In this document: one piece after another, positions 1 to 9,563 of the stretch
Numbering within the stretch: the stretch's first letter is position 1
How the letters are laid out: each line of letters begins with the position of its first letter
Assembly (NCBI GenBank): GCA_032718475.1
Contig: JAUCBJ010005492.1
Location: forward strand, 1 to 23,889
DNA from: Nemertoderma westbladi
Lineage: Eukaryota > Xenacoelomorpha > Nemertodermatida > Nemertodermatidae
Length of the DNA stretch: 23,889 nt
Direction: 5' to 3'
Made by a program: the position numbers and the translations under genes
The notes under the pieces: generated by a model
The model's input: the letters and a program-made list of their open reading frames with translations, nothing else
Databases searched by the model: none
What the model was told of the DNA's origin: nothing

Positions 1-1074
1 AAATACCGGTATGCAGTTTACACTTATAGTGTATATATATAAGTATAATTACAAACTAGAATTAATTACAAGTACCGGTATAATTTCAGCCGAAATTTAT
101 AGAAATAAAGATAATAGGCCTATCGTAAATACCGGTATATCAATTATTTCAAATAATTGAATTTCTGATACTTTAGGGTTACTTGGTTACTTTACTTACT
201 TTATTACCGTTATTTGAGCAGTAATCCAACTGATGTTGAGACCTAATTGTTATATGGTAGGCCTACGATTTATAAATCGTTAGATTTGATTTATAATATA
301 TATATACCCGTTTTAATGGGTTTTGTCAATGTTTGAAATAAATGTTATTATTTCTGGGGAGTAATCACTACACAAAGCGGTGAGCTTTCAGTGAAGTGTT
401 ACGTACAGGACACTAAAACAAATAATACTAATTTACCTAAGTTACTTAATACTACAAATTACGTACAATTCGGGTTGAGATTACAATCTCTAAATAAACA
501 CAAAATTTTACAAAAACACAAATACGAATTTTTAGGGTAATTTTACAAGAAGTCTACAAACCAGCCTAACAAAGGGTTAGAAAACTGATTATTACAGCGG
601 ACAGGGTACTACGGTATTTGAAATAATAAGTAGTAGCAAATACACTGCGTTGTCTAGATAGGAAAATACCACCGCCTGACGACCTATAGCCGTATCGCTA
701 TAGGTTCTACGTTATGTATCACGGAGTGTTCCTACCTAGAAGTTAATAGAGCTAATCGAATGTGCCTATCAACCACTTTACAACTCAAATATAATGGCTA
801 CAATAATTACTTCGGGAAAGCACTGTACACTAAACCCTAAATTAGGTACGAGTACTTGTACAACAAATAATCAGTAGTTAAATATACTTGAACAGCTAAA
901 AGAACCACGGCATCTGCTGGAGTGACCGATGCACAAAATCACCAGTCTTTACCTACGCCGAGCAGCCCGTATAGTACCGGGGTTAATTTAACTATAACGG
1001 TATGTATAACAAACACAATTACTGTAGGAACAAACTTAGGGAATGAATGTTGCGAATAATCGCATAAACTCTGA
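1..1074. other. Non-coding AT-rich stretch, no gene recognised
   Basis: No reading frame with protein-like composition is visible on either strand. The stretch contains the palindrome TACCGGTA at about 8-15, 77-84 and 128-135, and AGGCCTA words near 118 and 243. It lies downstream, in the minus-strand sense, of the OB-fold exons and could be intron or 3' flank of that gene. Nothing in the sequence decides this. Confidence 0.5.
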
Positions 1075-1645
1075 ATAATAAATATTACGCTACGCGTACA
1101 AACTACTCAAATAAAATACAGACCGAACACTGACAGACTACTATCAAGCCTAAACAAACTACGGTATATGCAGACTCCGAAATGATTAGGGAGTATGCGC
1201 TCTAACCCAGTAGTGCGACTTATTCTTTAGCTGGGGGTTTACCTTACAGCGTTGCTGCCCCTACTGCCTAATCGTACTTAATCGGACAGATGATCTACAC
1301 ACGCGGCAATCCGTTCAGACCTAATAACAGCCAGACAACTATCCAGCCTACAAATTATTTAAATAAAATTATACGCTACCCGTACAGACTTACACAAACA
1401 AAGTACAGACTAAACGATGGCAGACTACTCTCAAGCCTAAATAAAATACAGGACATGCAGACTCCGAAATGATTAGGGAGTATGCGCTCTAACCCAGTAG
1501 TGCGACTTATTCTTTAGTTGGGGGATTTACCTTACAGCGTTGCTGCCCCTACTTCCTAATCGTACTTAATCGGACAGTTGCTCTACACACACTGCAATCC
1601 GTTCAGACTTAACAGCAATCAGACAACAGCTCAGCCTACAAATTG
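1075..1645. repeat. Tandem duplication, two units of about 287 bp
   Basis: The block containing CAGACTCCGAAATGATTAGG at 1171 recurs at 1458, and CAGCCTACAAATT at 1344 recurs at 1632, so the period is 286-288 bp. The two units match over most of their length, with scattered substitutions and small indels. The short ORF within it (1290-1472) has no protein-like features and is an accident of the repeat. The unit could be a minisatellite seed or a segmental tandem duplication. Confidence 0.85.
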
Positions 1646-3271
1646 TCTGTACAATCTGATGAGGTTTACACGCCTTCTGTTCAATACTGGCCTACAAATA
1701 AATAAAACTTGACAGAAATAAGTAAAAACTCAATAAAAAACCAGGGCGGGCCCTCCCTGATTAATTATTAAGGCCTACCGGTATATAATTATCAAAATCG
1801 AATAATACTGCTGTACCTGTACTGCTGTAGGTACCGGTCCGGGTGGTTAGGTAGTCAGGCCTACTGGGTACCGGTTGCCGGTACTTCAGCTTTATTGCCT
1901 ACTGCAATACAGAAGCTATATCCTTTAATGTTCGCGCTTTCAGACCTTTGGCAGTTTAACCCGCCAAATTAGAATGTCTTCTAGATAATAAATCTGCTTT
2001 TTAGTCTATGACAAGTATTTGATTCACTACACTAGTCGAAACCAATCCGTGCGCGACCATTCACCCGCTGGATATTCCCGGGAGATTGGGTTCGACGGTT
2101 TAATTTGTATTGCTATGTAAGCCTAATGTATTATTCGACTGACAGTATTATATAATCTCTGACAATATTATTCACCTTCGGTAATATTAACAGTTCCTTT
2201 AGGACGTGGCGCTTTATCTACATAAACAGAGTTATGACTTAAACTACTCGCAACGATATGGCTTAATTATAATCCACATATATGGCGCATTCTTTAGGAA
2301 TTGCTTCTTTAACAGACTCACTCATACACTATGCTGCACAATACTGCACACTAATCTGCCAATCTTCACTGATTTTAGTCACATATAAAAGGAACACAGG
2401 CTGACTCATGTAGGGTCTATCAAATAACATTAGATTCACTTCAAACCACTTTAACATAAGTCACAATCGTTATTGGTAACCTTTCTCTCTTACCTTCGGT
2501 ATATCAAGAATATTGGGTTGCGGGGTTATTTATCGTTATTCCAAATATAATTATTCATCAACCATATTATGAAGATCTGACAGCAAATAGCAGTATAAAA
2601 CAACAACTGAACAGTTAGGTACATCGGTACATCAGTACCGGTATGTCAGCAGTGAGATATTTACGGTTAAAGGATATATGCCCTTTATAATTAAACCTAC
2701 CAGTGTACGACTAAAAAGCAGTACAGCACAAAATATTTATAAGCCGTTCTTTCTTTGGCTCAAGACTGAATGATAAACACTGCACATAGGCATTTCGTCA
2801 TTTCTCGGAAATTCTCTGTACAAGGAGCCACAAAAACGCTCTCATTGGCTGACTGAGCTGAGAGACACCGTAGAACAAAGGAAATCAACACGTATGAATG
2901 TCAGCTGTTAACCGTAGTCATAGTAACTACTGTTCAAGAGTAGCTATCACTCCTTTGCGTCACAAATTGCCATAGAATCATAAAATATACCTTTCACAAT
3001 ACACATACGGAGGAAATAAGTCTTAGATCCTCTAAAAACACCGATACAGTAATAATACGGTCTCTTACACTTATTAAATCAACTACAGAGTATTTTAATG
3101 TAAAAGATAATAAAAACAACGGGGCAATTCAGCAAAGGCTTTTACAAGTTTTTCTTACTTGTATTTAAATTCTCGCACGAAATCTGTTTTGCTAACAAAA
3201 CTGACTCAAGATATAGTGCTCCGTAATGTTGTGTATTGAAAGGGGTTAGTATGGATTGTAAATAAACTTAC
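1646..3271. other. Non-coding stretch, no gene recognised
   Basis: I see no convincing exon here. Further TACCGGTA-type palindromes occur near 1776, 1868 and 2636. The 60-residue ORF at 2206-2388 is low complexity and unsupported. A donor-like sequence on the minus strand (AAG|GTAAGA near 2490) is preceded by stops in all three frames, so it does not define an exon. On the minus strand this is probably the second intron of the OB-fold gene. Confidence 0.4.
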
Positions 3272-3510
3272 CTTGTAGCTGAATCCTTTCGTAGAACTCA
3301 GGCCTTTAACCCCCATATATGTTTTCACCTGCACTTTAGTTATTTCTATAAAGTCGCCCTCCTTGCCAACAAACTCCGACTCCCCCCAAATTGTAAGAAC
3401 TGCCGATGAGGAGTGGTCACGGAGGCACACCTCCGTAATGTTTACCTCTCCGTTTTTCCCCGGAACAGGTCGGGGTGGTGCGACATCCACTATCCATGCG
3501 TATATAAACT
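3272..3510 (-). CDS. Exon 2 of an OB-fold (RPA/SSB-like) protein, partial gene
   Basis: The exon has an acceptor TTATTTATTACAG ending at 3511 and a consensus donor AAG|GTAAGT starting at 3271. It is 239 bp: two bases that complete a split codon plus 79 codons, ending in phase 0. Residues 19-98 of the spliced product read as an OB fold: a beta strand FIYAWIVDV, then NITEVCLRD, VLTIWGES, a GDFIEI strand and a KGLSST strand. The order LTIWGE, then EGDFIEI, then a G-x-x-x-LSST segment is the pattern of single-strand nucleic-acid-binding OB folds such as RPA70 and SOSS-B. A role in ssDNA or RNA binding is inferred from the fold only. Downstream exons were not found in the window, so the gene is partial. 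An apparent start at 3490 is a GTG inside the exon and should be ignored. It could also be a domesticated or transposon-borne RPA-like gene. Confidence 0.7.
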
Positions 3511-3599
3511 CTGTAATAAATAAAATGTTTTGGTTATATTATGTCAACTTATCATTGTTCTGGTGAAATCCTCTTAACGCTGCAAGGTACCAAAAAAAT

Positions 3600-3868
3600 A
3601 AAGTTAAGTAAATTTTCTTCGGCCGCTAGCTAGTCCAGGGATTACGCACAAAGACTTATTACGACTTATTTTCAGTGCGGTCCCCGCAGAACGTTACTTG
3701 GAAACTCCAGTACTCATTTAGCTACCACTTAAGGATGCAAGGCAGAGATGCGCCATGGCTGGTCCCTTTAAATCATTCGTGCCGAAACGAAAACTGCCCT
3801 GGCCCATGTGAGGATCGAACCCACGACCTACGGGAGATGTGAATTCAATGCGACCACTACACCAAGGT
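3600..3868 (-). mobile_element. tRNA-derived SINE in the intron of the OB-fold gene
   Basis: On the minus strand a polymerase III A box (TGGTGTAGTGG, 3864-3854) and a B box (GGTTCGATCC, 3821-3812) are separated by 43 nt, as in a tRNA. The T arm can pair (GTGGG with CTCAC). The acceptor stem does not pair, and an unrelated body follows the tRNA-like head, so this is a SINE and not a tRNA gene. The body includes GTAGCTAAATGAGTACTGG, which resembles the GTA-AATGAGTACC core I associate with SINEs of marine invertebrates (from memory). The 3' end is uncertain, placed near 3600-3620 by loss of GC content. Flanking duplications were not resolved. It is in the same orientation as the host gene. Confidence 0.7.
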
Positions 3869-4129
3869 AGAACTACTTTGTTGCATTGTGGCCTATACAG
3901 TAAGAGGTACTGAAAAGTCTGAGAAGTGTTACTTTTCAAGTAACGATAAGTAAATAGTTATTGTTGTTACGAAAAATAGCTGAGAAAAAAGTTCAAGTGT
4001 CAAATTTTGTAAAAAATTGAAAAAATATTAAAACTAAGACCTACAAGAGTGTTTAGAAATATATTAAATTCCACTCTATCTGACATTTATATTAAAATAA
4101 AATAAATATTTTACAAAGTAGATACTTAC

Positions 4130-4184
4130 CACTTACATATCGCCGATCCGGCCAACCGCCCAAACGTTTCAAAGAAGCCTCCAT
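4130..4184 (-). CDS. Exon 1 of the OB-fold protein, with start codon
   Basis: An ATG at 4184-4182 opens 18 codons (MEASLKRLGGWPDRRYVS) plus one base, ending at a donor G|GTAAGT (intron starts at 4129). The single leftover G joins the AG at the start of exon 2 to give GAG, so the phases match and the frame runs into the OB fold with no stop. An alternative donor 7 bases earlier (TAT|GTAAGT) would leave phase 0 and does not fit exon 2. The intron is 619 bp and holds the SINE. No TATA box or CpG promoter is evident upstream; the sequence before the ATG is AT-rich. The phase match and two good splice sites make this more than chance, but transcription is unproven. Confidence 0.6.
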
Positions 4185-4429
4185 CGCGTAAATACAAAAT
4201 ACAGGAAAATACAGTAAAAGACAAAAATAATTGCAAAGAAGTACAATTGTAATAATGAAATAAAACACCAAATAATCACTGTAATGAAAAATGCCCTTTT
4301 TATAGTAGATTTTTAATATTAATTTATAAACATGTTAATTGATGTTCAATCAGGTGATAATACTGTAATTCCAGTATCTCCTCATTCTAGTTGAATAATG
4401 AATGTGTGTAACATAATGATAGGGAACAT

Positions 4430-4610
4430 TGTGGTAGAGCTAAATTGGAGTTTATAATTAGTATTGAGCCCCACTAAAACATATTGCGACGTTGAATAAA
4501 CGAGATTGATATACATAGTTACTTCAATTACTCTAATCTCGATGGGTAATATGGACTAGGTAATACTATCAGGGCCTTCGTGCACAAAAAGCTACACTTA
4601 TTAATTAGTT
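4430..4610 (+). repeat. Dispersed repeat, copy 1
   Basis: This stretch shares order and wording with 11315-11475: a block around GTTTATAATTA, then TTGAGCC, then CGATGGGTAA, then AAAGCTACA, with substitutions between them. The two copies are in the same orientation, about 6.9 kb apart. It is probably part of an interspersed element; its ends are not defined. No coding potential is visible. Confidence 0.5.
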
Positions 4611-4647
4611 TTAGAACAGTTTTAATTATAACATGGCTAGTTATATA

Positions 4648-4900
4648 AAGGCCCATGATACACCACAGAAGCGGCGAGCGGCAGCGGCGGGCGGCCACGG
4701 CGAGCGGCGGGCGGCCGCGGCGAGCTGCCGATGTGAGCGGCGACTTTTAGTATGATACACCATAGGGGCCGCGAGCGGCAGCGGCCATTTGTGGTGTATC
4801 ATCACCCATAGAAAATAATGTGTTCTATTTTTAAAAAGGGGCCGCTCACCGCGGCCGCCCGCCGCTGCCGCTCGCCGCTTCTGTGGTGTATCATGGCCTT
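4648..4900. mobile_element. GC-rich nested foldback element (MITE-like)
   Basis: Outer arms at 4648-4696 and 4852-4900 are nearly perfect inverted repeats. They start AAGGCC(C)ATGATACACC, continue through CACAGAAGCGGCGAGCGG, and differ by one extra C on the left. Inside lies a second inverted pair built on the same word: TGATACACCA at 4753, and its complement near 4791-4801. The decamer thus occurs four times, twice in each orientation, giving a stem within a stem. The arms are strongly GC-rich (GCGGC repeats) in an AT-rich neighbourhood. Target duplication is unclear; ATAT-like sequence flanks both sides. There is no ORF. A non-autonomous DNA transposon is the likeliest identity. Confidence 0.75.
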
Positions 4901-5214
4901 AATATTGGCTTCAGACAATAATTGTGGCTTCCGTCACTCACACGAACACGCCTATGCGCAATGTGACATTAGGAAAACGCCCAAAGTATAATTATAACCT
5001 AATGGCTCGCAGTTTTCACTCGCCCTACACAAACTACTGGTAGGATGTCCGCCGTAAATAAATTTTTCATGTTACGAAAAATTTGCGTATTTAATTGCAA
5101 TTTAAATAAAAAATAAATATGACAATTCCGCTTTATGAACCTTTTTCTTACCTGTTAAACCTGTTTATAAAACCAACAAAATAAGTGAGATTTTCAACTA
5201 TGATGTAATAACTA

Positions 5215-5358
5215 TTTACATACTTGTGTGTAAAGTAGTACTTTACAGTGTGATGATCCGAGTGGCTTTGTTACACGAACGAACGTTAGTGAGTGAGTGA
5301 AAATAAAGCCACGAGGATCAGAACACTGTAAAGTACTTTGCAACACGTATATGTAGTT
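5215..5358. repeat. Hairpin-forming inverted repeat (small foldback element)
   Basis: The left arm, about 5215-5271, and the right arm, 5305-5358, are imperfect inverted repeats. The cores are ACTTTACAGTGTGATGATCC and, in complement, ACTTTACAGTGTTCTGATCC, each followed by a variant of GAGTGGCTTT. The loop contains CGAACGAACG and a GTGAGTGAGTGA run. The left arm also contains a perfect small palindrome, GTAAAGTAGTACTTTAC. Probably a MITE; no coding content. Confidence 0.65.
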
Positions 5359-5428
5359 TTATTTTAAAATTGTTAATGATAAAATATAATATCAACATAA
5401 AATATAAATGTACTTTAGAGTCATTTAC

Positions 5429-5558
5429 TCTGCACTGCTTCAAAAAAATAAAAACGAATTAACCATAAAATATCATCTGCTTCCTCAAAACATTCGATTG
5501 CCAAAGAAAGGGCCTCAGCCGCACCATCCTCCCCCCAATGCTGCATTACTTTGTGCGG
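5429..5558 (-). CDS. Possible internal exon of an unrecognised protein
   Basis: On the minus strand, a polypyrimidine-rich acceptor (TGTGCCTCCATTCCAG) is followed by 43 open codons and one extra base. The translation is not low complexity: it begins PHKVMQHW, continues through an acidic helix-like segment AIECFEEADDILWL, and ends near a weak donor AGA|GTAAAT at 5429. A stop follows two codons later if the donor is not used. I do not recognise the family. The composition (W, H, C and acidic residues in an otherwise AT-rich area) and the acceptor support an exon or an exon relic. It lies 5' of the OB-fold ATG on the same strand, but nothing links the two. Confidence 0.25.
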
Positions 5559-5869
5559 CTGGAATGGAGGCACAGGTTTTTGTTATTTGTTGTTATTGGC
5601 ATATTCGTTATTTACATTTATTATTCGAGTTGCTGTAAGTATTTTTGTAGGTTATTACAAAAATATATATTATTTGGTGGAATGGGTTAGCGAAAAAATT
5701 GTGACAAAAGTGAGAAAATATTTTATGAGTAACTACGGGTATAGGCTACGTATAGATGAAAATAATACCTATAATAACTATTTAAGTGGTGGCAAAAAAA
5801 GTAGGCTTTTTTGTCCAGCGTTATTATTTGGCGATCGTACCGAGATAAATAAGGGATTAATTTTTATTG

Positions 5870-6335
5870 CGTCCAGTCCCCCCCCCCCCCCCCCCCTCCC
5901 TATCTGCATTTTCTAGGTACTAAAAAAATGTAAAAAAAGTGTCTCCATCGATATTTCATCAGTAACGCTGGAGTTATTCTTCATCCTTATAGTGTGTTTT
6001 TGGTAACATTGGAAATCTGGCTGTGCAAGGATTCAAAAAATTTATAAACATTAGAATTTGGTTGGGAAATATCTGAAGTATGGGCATTCGAAAGCATGTA
6101 TTTGCTTTCTATGAAGGCCATATATTCTATTAAATAAATAAATACAACATATTCTGGAACATTTTGTTTATCCTATTCCCATACATGGCTGGGCAGACAA
6201 AAAACCCTATTTAATCATACTATTACGTAGCTATTCAAACATAAACAAAACGTTCTAGAATTTGGCTGTTACAAATATCATGTAATCTCATTAAAAGATT
6301 TGTAGAACAATTTCGGGGGGGGGGGGGGACCTGAA
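5870..6335. mobile_element. Poly-C/poly-G foldback element, copy A (degenerate)
   Basis: It starts with a 19-base C run (5878-5896) and ends with a 14-base G run (6315-6328). The left half (GTGTCTCC near 5939, then GCAAGGATTC, GGGCATTCGAAAG, ATATTCTATTAAATAAATAA) matches in order the left arm of copy B. The centre (ACATTTTGTTTATCC ... AAACAAAACGTTCTAGAA) also matches. The right arm is largely deleted, resuming at ATGTAATCTCATTAAAAGATTTGTAGAAC just before the G run. This is therefore a shortened relative of the palindrome at 6577-7488. No transposase is encoded. Confidence 0.65.
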
Positions 6336-6576
6336 TGAAGCACTGTCCTAATCGAGATAATTATGGTAGAGGTGTATCGATAGTATGGATGGTGGCAGAT
6401 TCAATAATTATGGGTGATGGAATATTTAGGGTGGTGCAATATAATTATTCTATTTGTTATTTGTACGTGATTTCAAGTAATTTTATTTTTATTTATTATC
6501 AAGAATTAGGTATATTAAATCATATCATTTACGATAATATGAAACAAAGATAGGGCCGCGGGGATCAAGAAGCCAG

Positions 6577-7488
6577 TTAGGGTCAAAATCCACACCGGTT
6601 ACAGCATGTCCTGGAATATAGTGTCGTTATTCAGGTACATGACCCACCCCCCCCCCCCCCCCCCCAAATTTTTATACAAATCGTAATGAGATTGCATGAA
6701 ATTTGACTTTAGCTACAAGCGTTTGAAAAAGGTGTCTCTGACAATACTTCACAAGTTACACTGCAATATTTATTCTTCAATCTTACATTGATTTATAGGT
6801 CCCAGTTAGAAAGCTGGCCATGCAAGGATTCCAAATAAAGTATCGCAATCTGAATTTCATAAATAGCTGAGACATGAGCGTTCGAAAGTTGCGTGGTTTT
6901 ACACACGCGTAAGGCTATTTTATTCTATTAAATAAAAACACCATATTCTAGAATAATTTGTTTATGTATGAATAGCTACAGAATAGTAGTATTATTATAT
7001 AGTTAATGCATAGTTGCTAAGCTAGGTATGGGATAAACAAAATGTTCTAGAATATGGTGTATTTATTAAATAGAATAAAATAATAGCCTCGCGCAAATGC
7101 AAAACCATGCAACTTTTGAACGCTCATATCTCAGCTATTCTACGACTAAATTCAGATTATGATACATATTTGGAATCCTTGCATAGCGAGCTTTCATTCA
7201 ATATCAACAAATCGCTATAAGGTTGAAGTATAACTGTGGTGTAACTGATGCAATACCAACGGAGACGCCTTTTTCAAACGCTTGTAGGTAAAGAATGAAA
7301 GCGAAAATAAAACTTCTGGCTCACCCAGCAAGGAGGAGGGAGGTGAAACTATCTCTGTTTCAAATTTCATGCAATATCATTACGATTTGTAGAAAAATTT
7401 GGGGGGGGGGGGCAGGTACCTGAATAACGACACAATATTCCAGGACAAATGGTGTAATCTTGGGACTCAAAAGTTGACCTCAAACTGT
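6577..7488. mobile_element. Poly-C/poly-G foldback element, copy B (about 0.9-kb palindrome)
   Basis: Two long arms are inverted copies of each other about a centre near 7010. Matching landmarks in order are: TGTCCTGGAATA at 6607 and its complement ending at 7447; GTCGTTATTCAGGTAC; a C run of 19 (6647-6665) opposite a G run of 12 (7401-7412); ACAAATCGTAATGA; AAGCGTTTGAAAAAGG; GCAAGGATTCCAAAT; TATTCTAGAA; and GTTTAT. The right arm has about 67 extra bases (roughly 7296-7362) absent from the left arm. Weaker homology continues outward to about 6577 and 7488. There is no ORF. I infer a foldback transposon or an inverted pair of insertions. Confidence 0.8.
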
Positions 7489-8412
7489 CAGTCAAACATA
7501 ATTAATACCAGGATTGGCCGAGATCAAAAACAATTATCTCTTGTGAATGGCTAAAAGCGAGATTGTATCAACAAATTAATTATCACCTATATCAAAGGGC
7601 GGTATTTCTTGAGTTCCCGTTGAGCCCATGTTAGCCGTGCACGTGGTCGTAATACAAACACAATGGCCCTTAACACAATGAGATTCACCTTCAAACAACC
7701 AACCGCCCGCCCGCCACACAGTATTACCAGCTTCCACCCTCTTTGCCTCAATCCACATCCCTATTACATAGCAGTTGATTAGCTCAACTGCACTATTATA
7801 CCAGTGAGGTATCTATTTGCTGCTATAAACCTCGAGGTTTATTGGCTGACTATCAATTAACTGTATAGCTGATGAGATGGAGGCGGCCGATTCCCATTAC
7901 CCAATAATGTCATGGCTGAATAAAATCTACATTGAAATAATATTGTTCCTGGATAATGTTTACAGTGAAACCCGTGATGAATGAATGCCCTACTGTAAAT
8001 TAATATCTTGGGAAACGCATTGGGTATCTAACTACGAAGCTTTAAACTCCAATACACGCAGCACGTGACATAATGTGTCTTTTCTTTTGTTAAGTGTTAA
8101 CGCGAAAGAATTATAAGCAAAAATAGGCGGATGACACCTAATAACTTTACCACCTAGAGGCAGACTGGGTAACTGCAGTTGATTTAAGACCTCACAAAAA
8201 CTCAATCTGTGGTCTAGCCAGGTATCAATCAGGAAGAAAGGATTATAAACAAAAAAAATAATAAGAAAGGGCTAAGGTTTAAATTTTAGCCCGCTAGCGG
8301 TAGACGGGAAAACCGCCGAGGGATTACTGTCTTAACAAAGATGCAGTCTATGTATGGTCTACGTCTAGCATGTATATCTGTCAAGTCTCGGCTTGAACAA
8401 ATAACGGAAGGA
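7489..8412. other. Non-coding stretch, no gene recognised
   Basis: No protein-like frame is visible. A perfect 18-bp palindrome, ATAAACCTCGAGGTTTAT, lies at 7825-7842. The 60-residue minus-strand frame at 7576-7758 has no recognisable domain and no splice support. The sequence ends at the target site of the LINE that follows. Confidence 0.5.
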
Positions 8413-8424
8413 GAGATGGTTTTA
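8413..8424. repeat. Target-site duplication of LINE 1, left copy
   Basis: GAGATGGTTTTA here is identical to 10948-10959 on the other side of the LINE. It abuts the (TAG)n-type 3' tail of the element. Confidence 0.85.
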
Positions 8425-8440
8425 CTACTACTACAGTACT

Positions 8441-8566
8441 AGGTCGAGCGAACTCGGACAGTGGAAATGAGATCCTTCCAGGCTTCCCGATTCTCCAACT
8501 ACTACTACTAGGTCGAGCGAACTCGGACAGTGGAAATGAGATCCTTCCAGGCTTCCCGATTCTCCA
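8441..8566 (-). repeat. Duplicated 3' terminus of LINE 1
   Basis: A 57-bp segment (8441-8497) is repeated exactly at 8510-8566, separated by an ACT/TAG-type microsatellite (period 69 bp). The same microsatellite also follows the distal copy. On the minus strand this is the last 57 bases of the LINE, then (TAG)n, then the same 57 bases, then (TAG)n, ending at the target duplication. Duplication of the end of the coding region and tail fits slippage or template jumping during insertion. Confidence 0.85.
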
Positions 8567-9559
8567 TAGTTGTCGCAATTTCGTTTCTCCCAAGTTCAGT
8601 ATCCCTTTCAAGTTGATCTATATATGTTATGGCCGGTCGTCCACGACTACGCTTTCCATGAGTTGGTTGCCAGAGAAGTAGATCTGGTATGACCTCGTTT
8701 TTACTTCGCCAGCAGTGCCCACTGAATCTTAATCTGCGTTCACGGAGGGTGGTTGATACAGGTGGTATTGTACCATAAAGCTCGGCGTTTGTCTGTGTTG
8801 TCTCCAGCTGCTGTTTAGGGCTGCCCTTAATAGTCTTGTGTAGCAACCATCAATTCGTTGTTCAAGTGATTTAGTCAGTGTCCAGGTCTCACCCCCATAT
8901 AAAAATACACTTTCCACTGTGGCTCGAAAGAACTTAGTCTTCAGGTGCCTGGAGAGATCTGATTTCCAGATGGTATCCATTTTTGATAGAGCTACCCAAG
9001 CCTTTGCTTTCCTAACTTCTACAGTATGTCCTTTTTGCTACTCTCTATCCATGATCCAAGGTACTGGAAGTCATCGACCTTCCTTAGTTGATTATTATCA
9101 ATGGTTGTCAAGTTTCCATCAACATTAAAGGTCATGAATTCGGTCTTTGTAGCATTTATATGCAATCCAACCTCCTTAGCAGCCCTCTCCACTTTATTTA
9201 GTAGAAGCTGTGCATCTGCTAGGGTATTAGAGAGCAGGGCGATGTCATCCGCAAAGTCGGTGTCTGTGACTGTAGTTGCCGGATATCTACTACTTCTGCG
9301 TTCTTGAAGTGTGAATCCCAGGTCTTCACCCTTTGTGGCCGTCCTCATTGCGTAATCCAGCACAATTACAAATAGTAATGGTGCTAATGTGTCACCTTGC
9401 AGTGCGCCAGCCAGGATTGAGAAAAACAATCCAATGCCAGCAACAATTACTTCTGGTATTCCATAAGCTCTTAGGATTTCAAGCATTTTACCTCTATGGA
9501 TGGAGTCGAATGCCTTCTTGAAGTCCACAAAAGTCATGACAGCGGGGAGATTCTTTGAC

Positions 9560-9563
9560 TTAA
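9560..9563. repeat. TTAA target duplication, left
   Basis: TTAA sits directly before the G run of the inserted element and is repeated after its terminal C run at 10303-10306. Confidence 0.85.

Noticed and set aside
2490-2600. Further exon of the OB-fold gene ending at a GTAAGA donor
   Set aside because: All three frames upstream of the donor hit stops within a few codons of the nearest acceptor.
3812-3864. tRNA gene on the minus strand
   Set aside because: The A and B boxes and T arm are present, but the acceptor stem does not pair and an unrelated body continues downstream, so it is a SINE head.
5408-5916. Plus-strand 76- and 121-codon frames with a proline run
   Set aside because: AT-rich composition, and the proline run is only the poly-C tract; the minus-strand reading of part of it looks more protein-like.
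7576-7758. Minus-strand 60-codon gene
   Set aside because: No domain, no splice support and no homology to the other repeats; chance frame.
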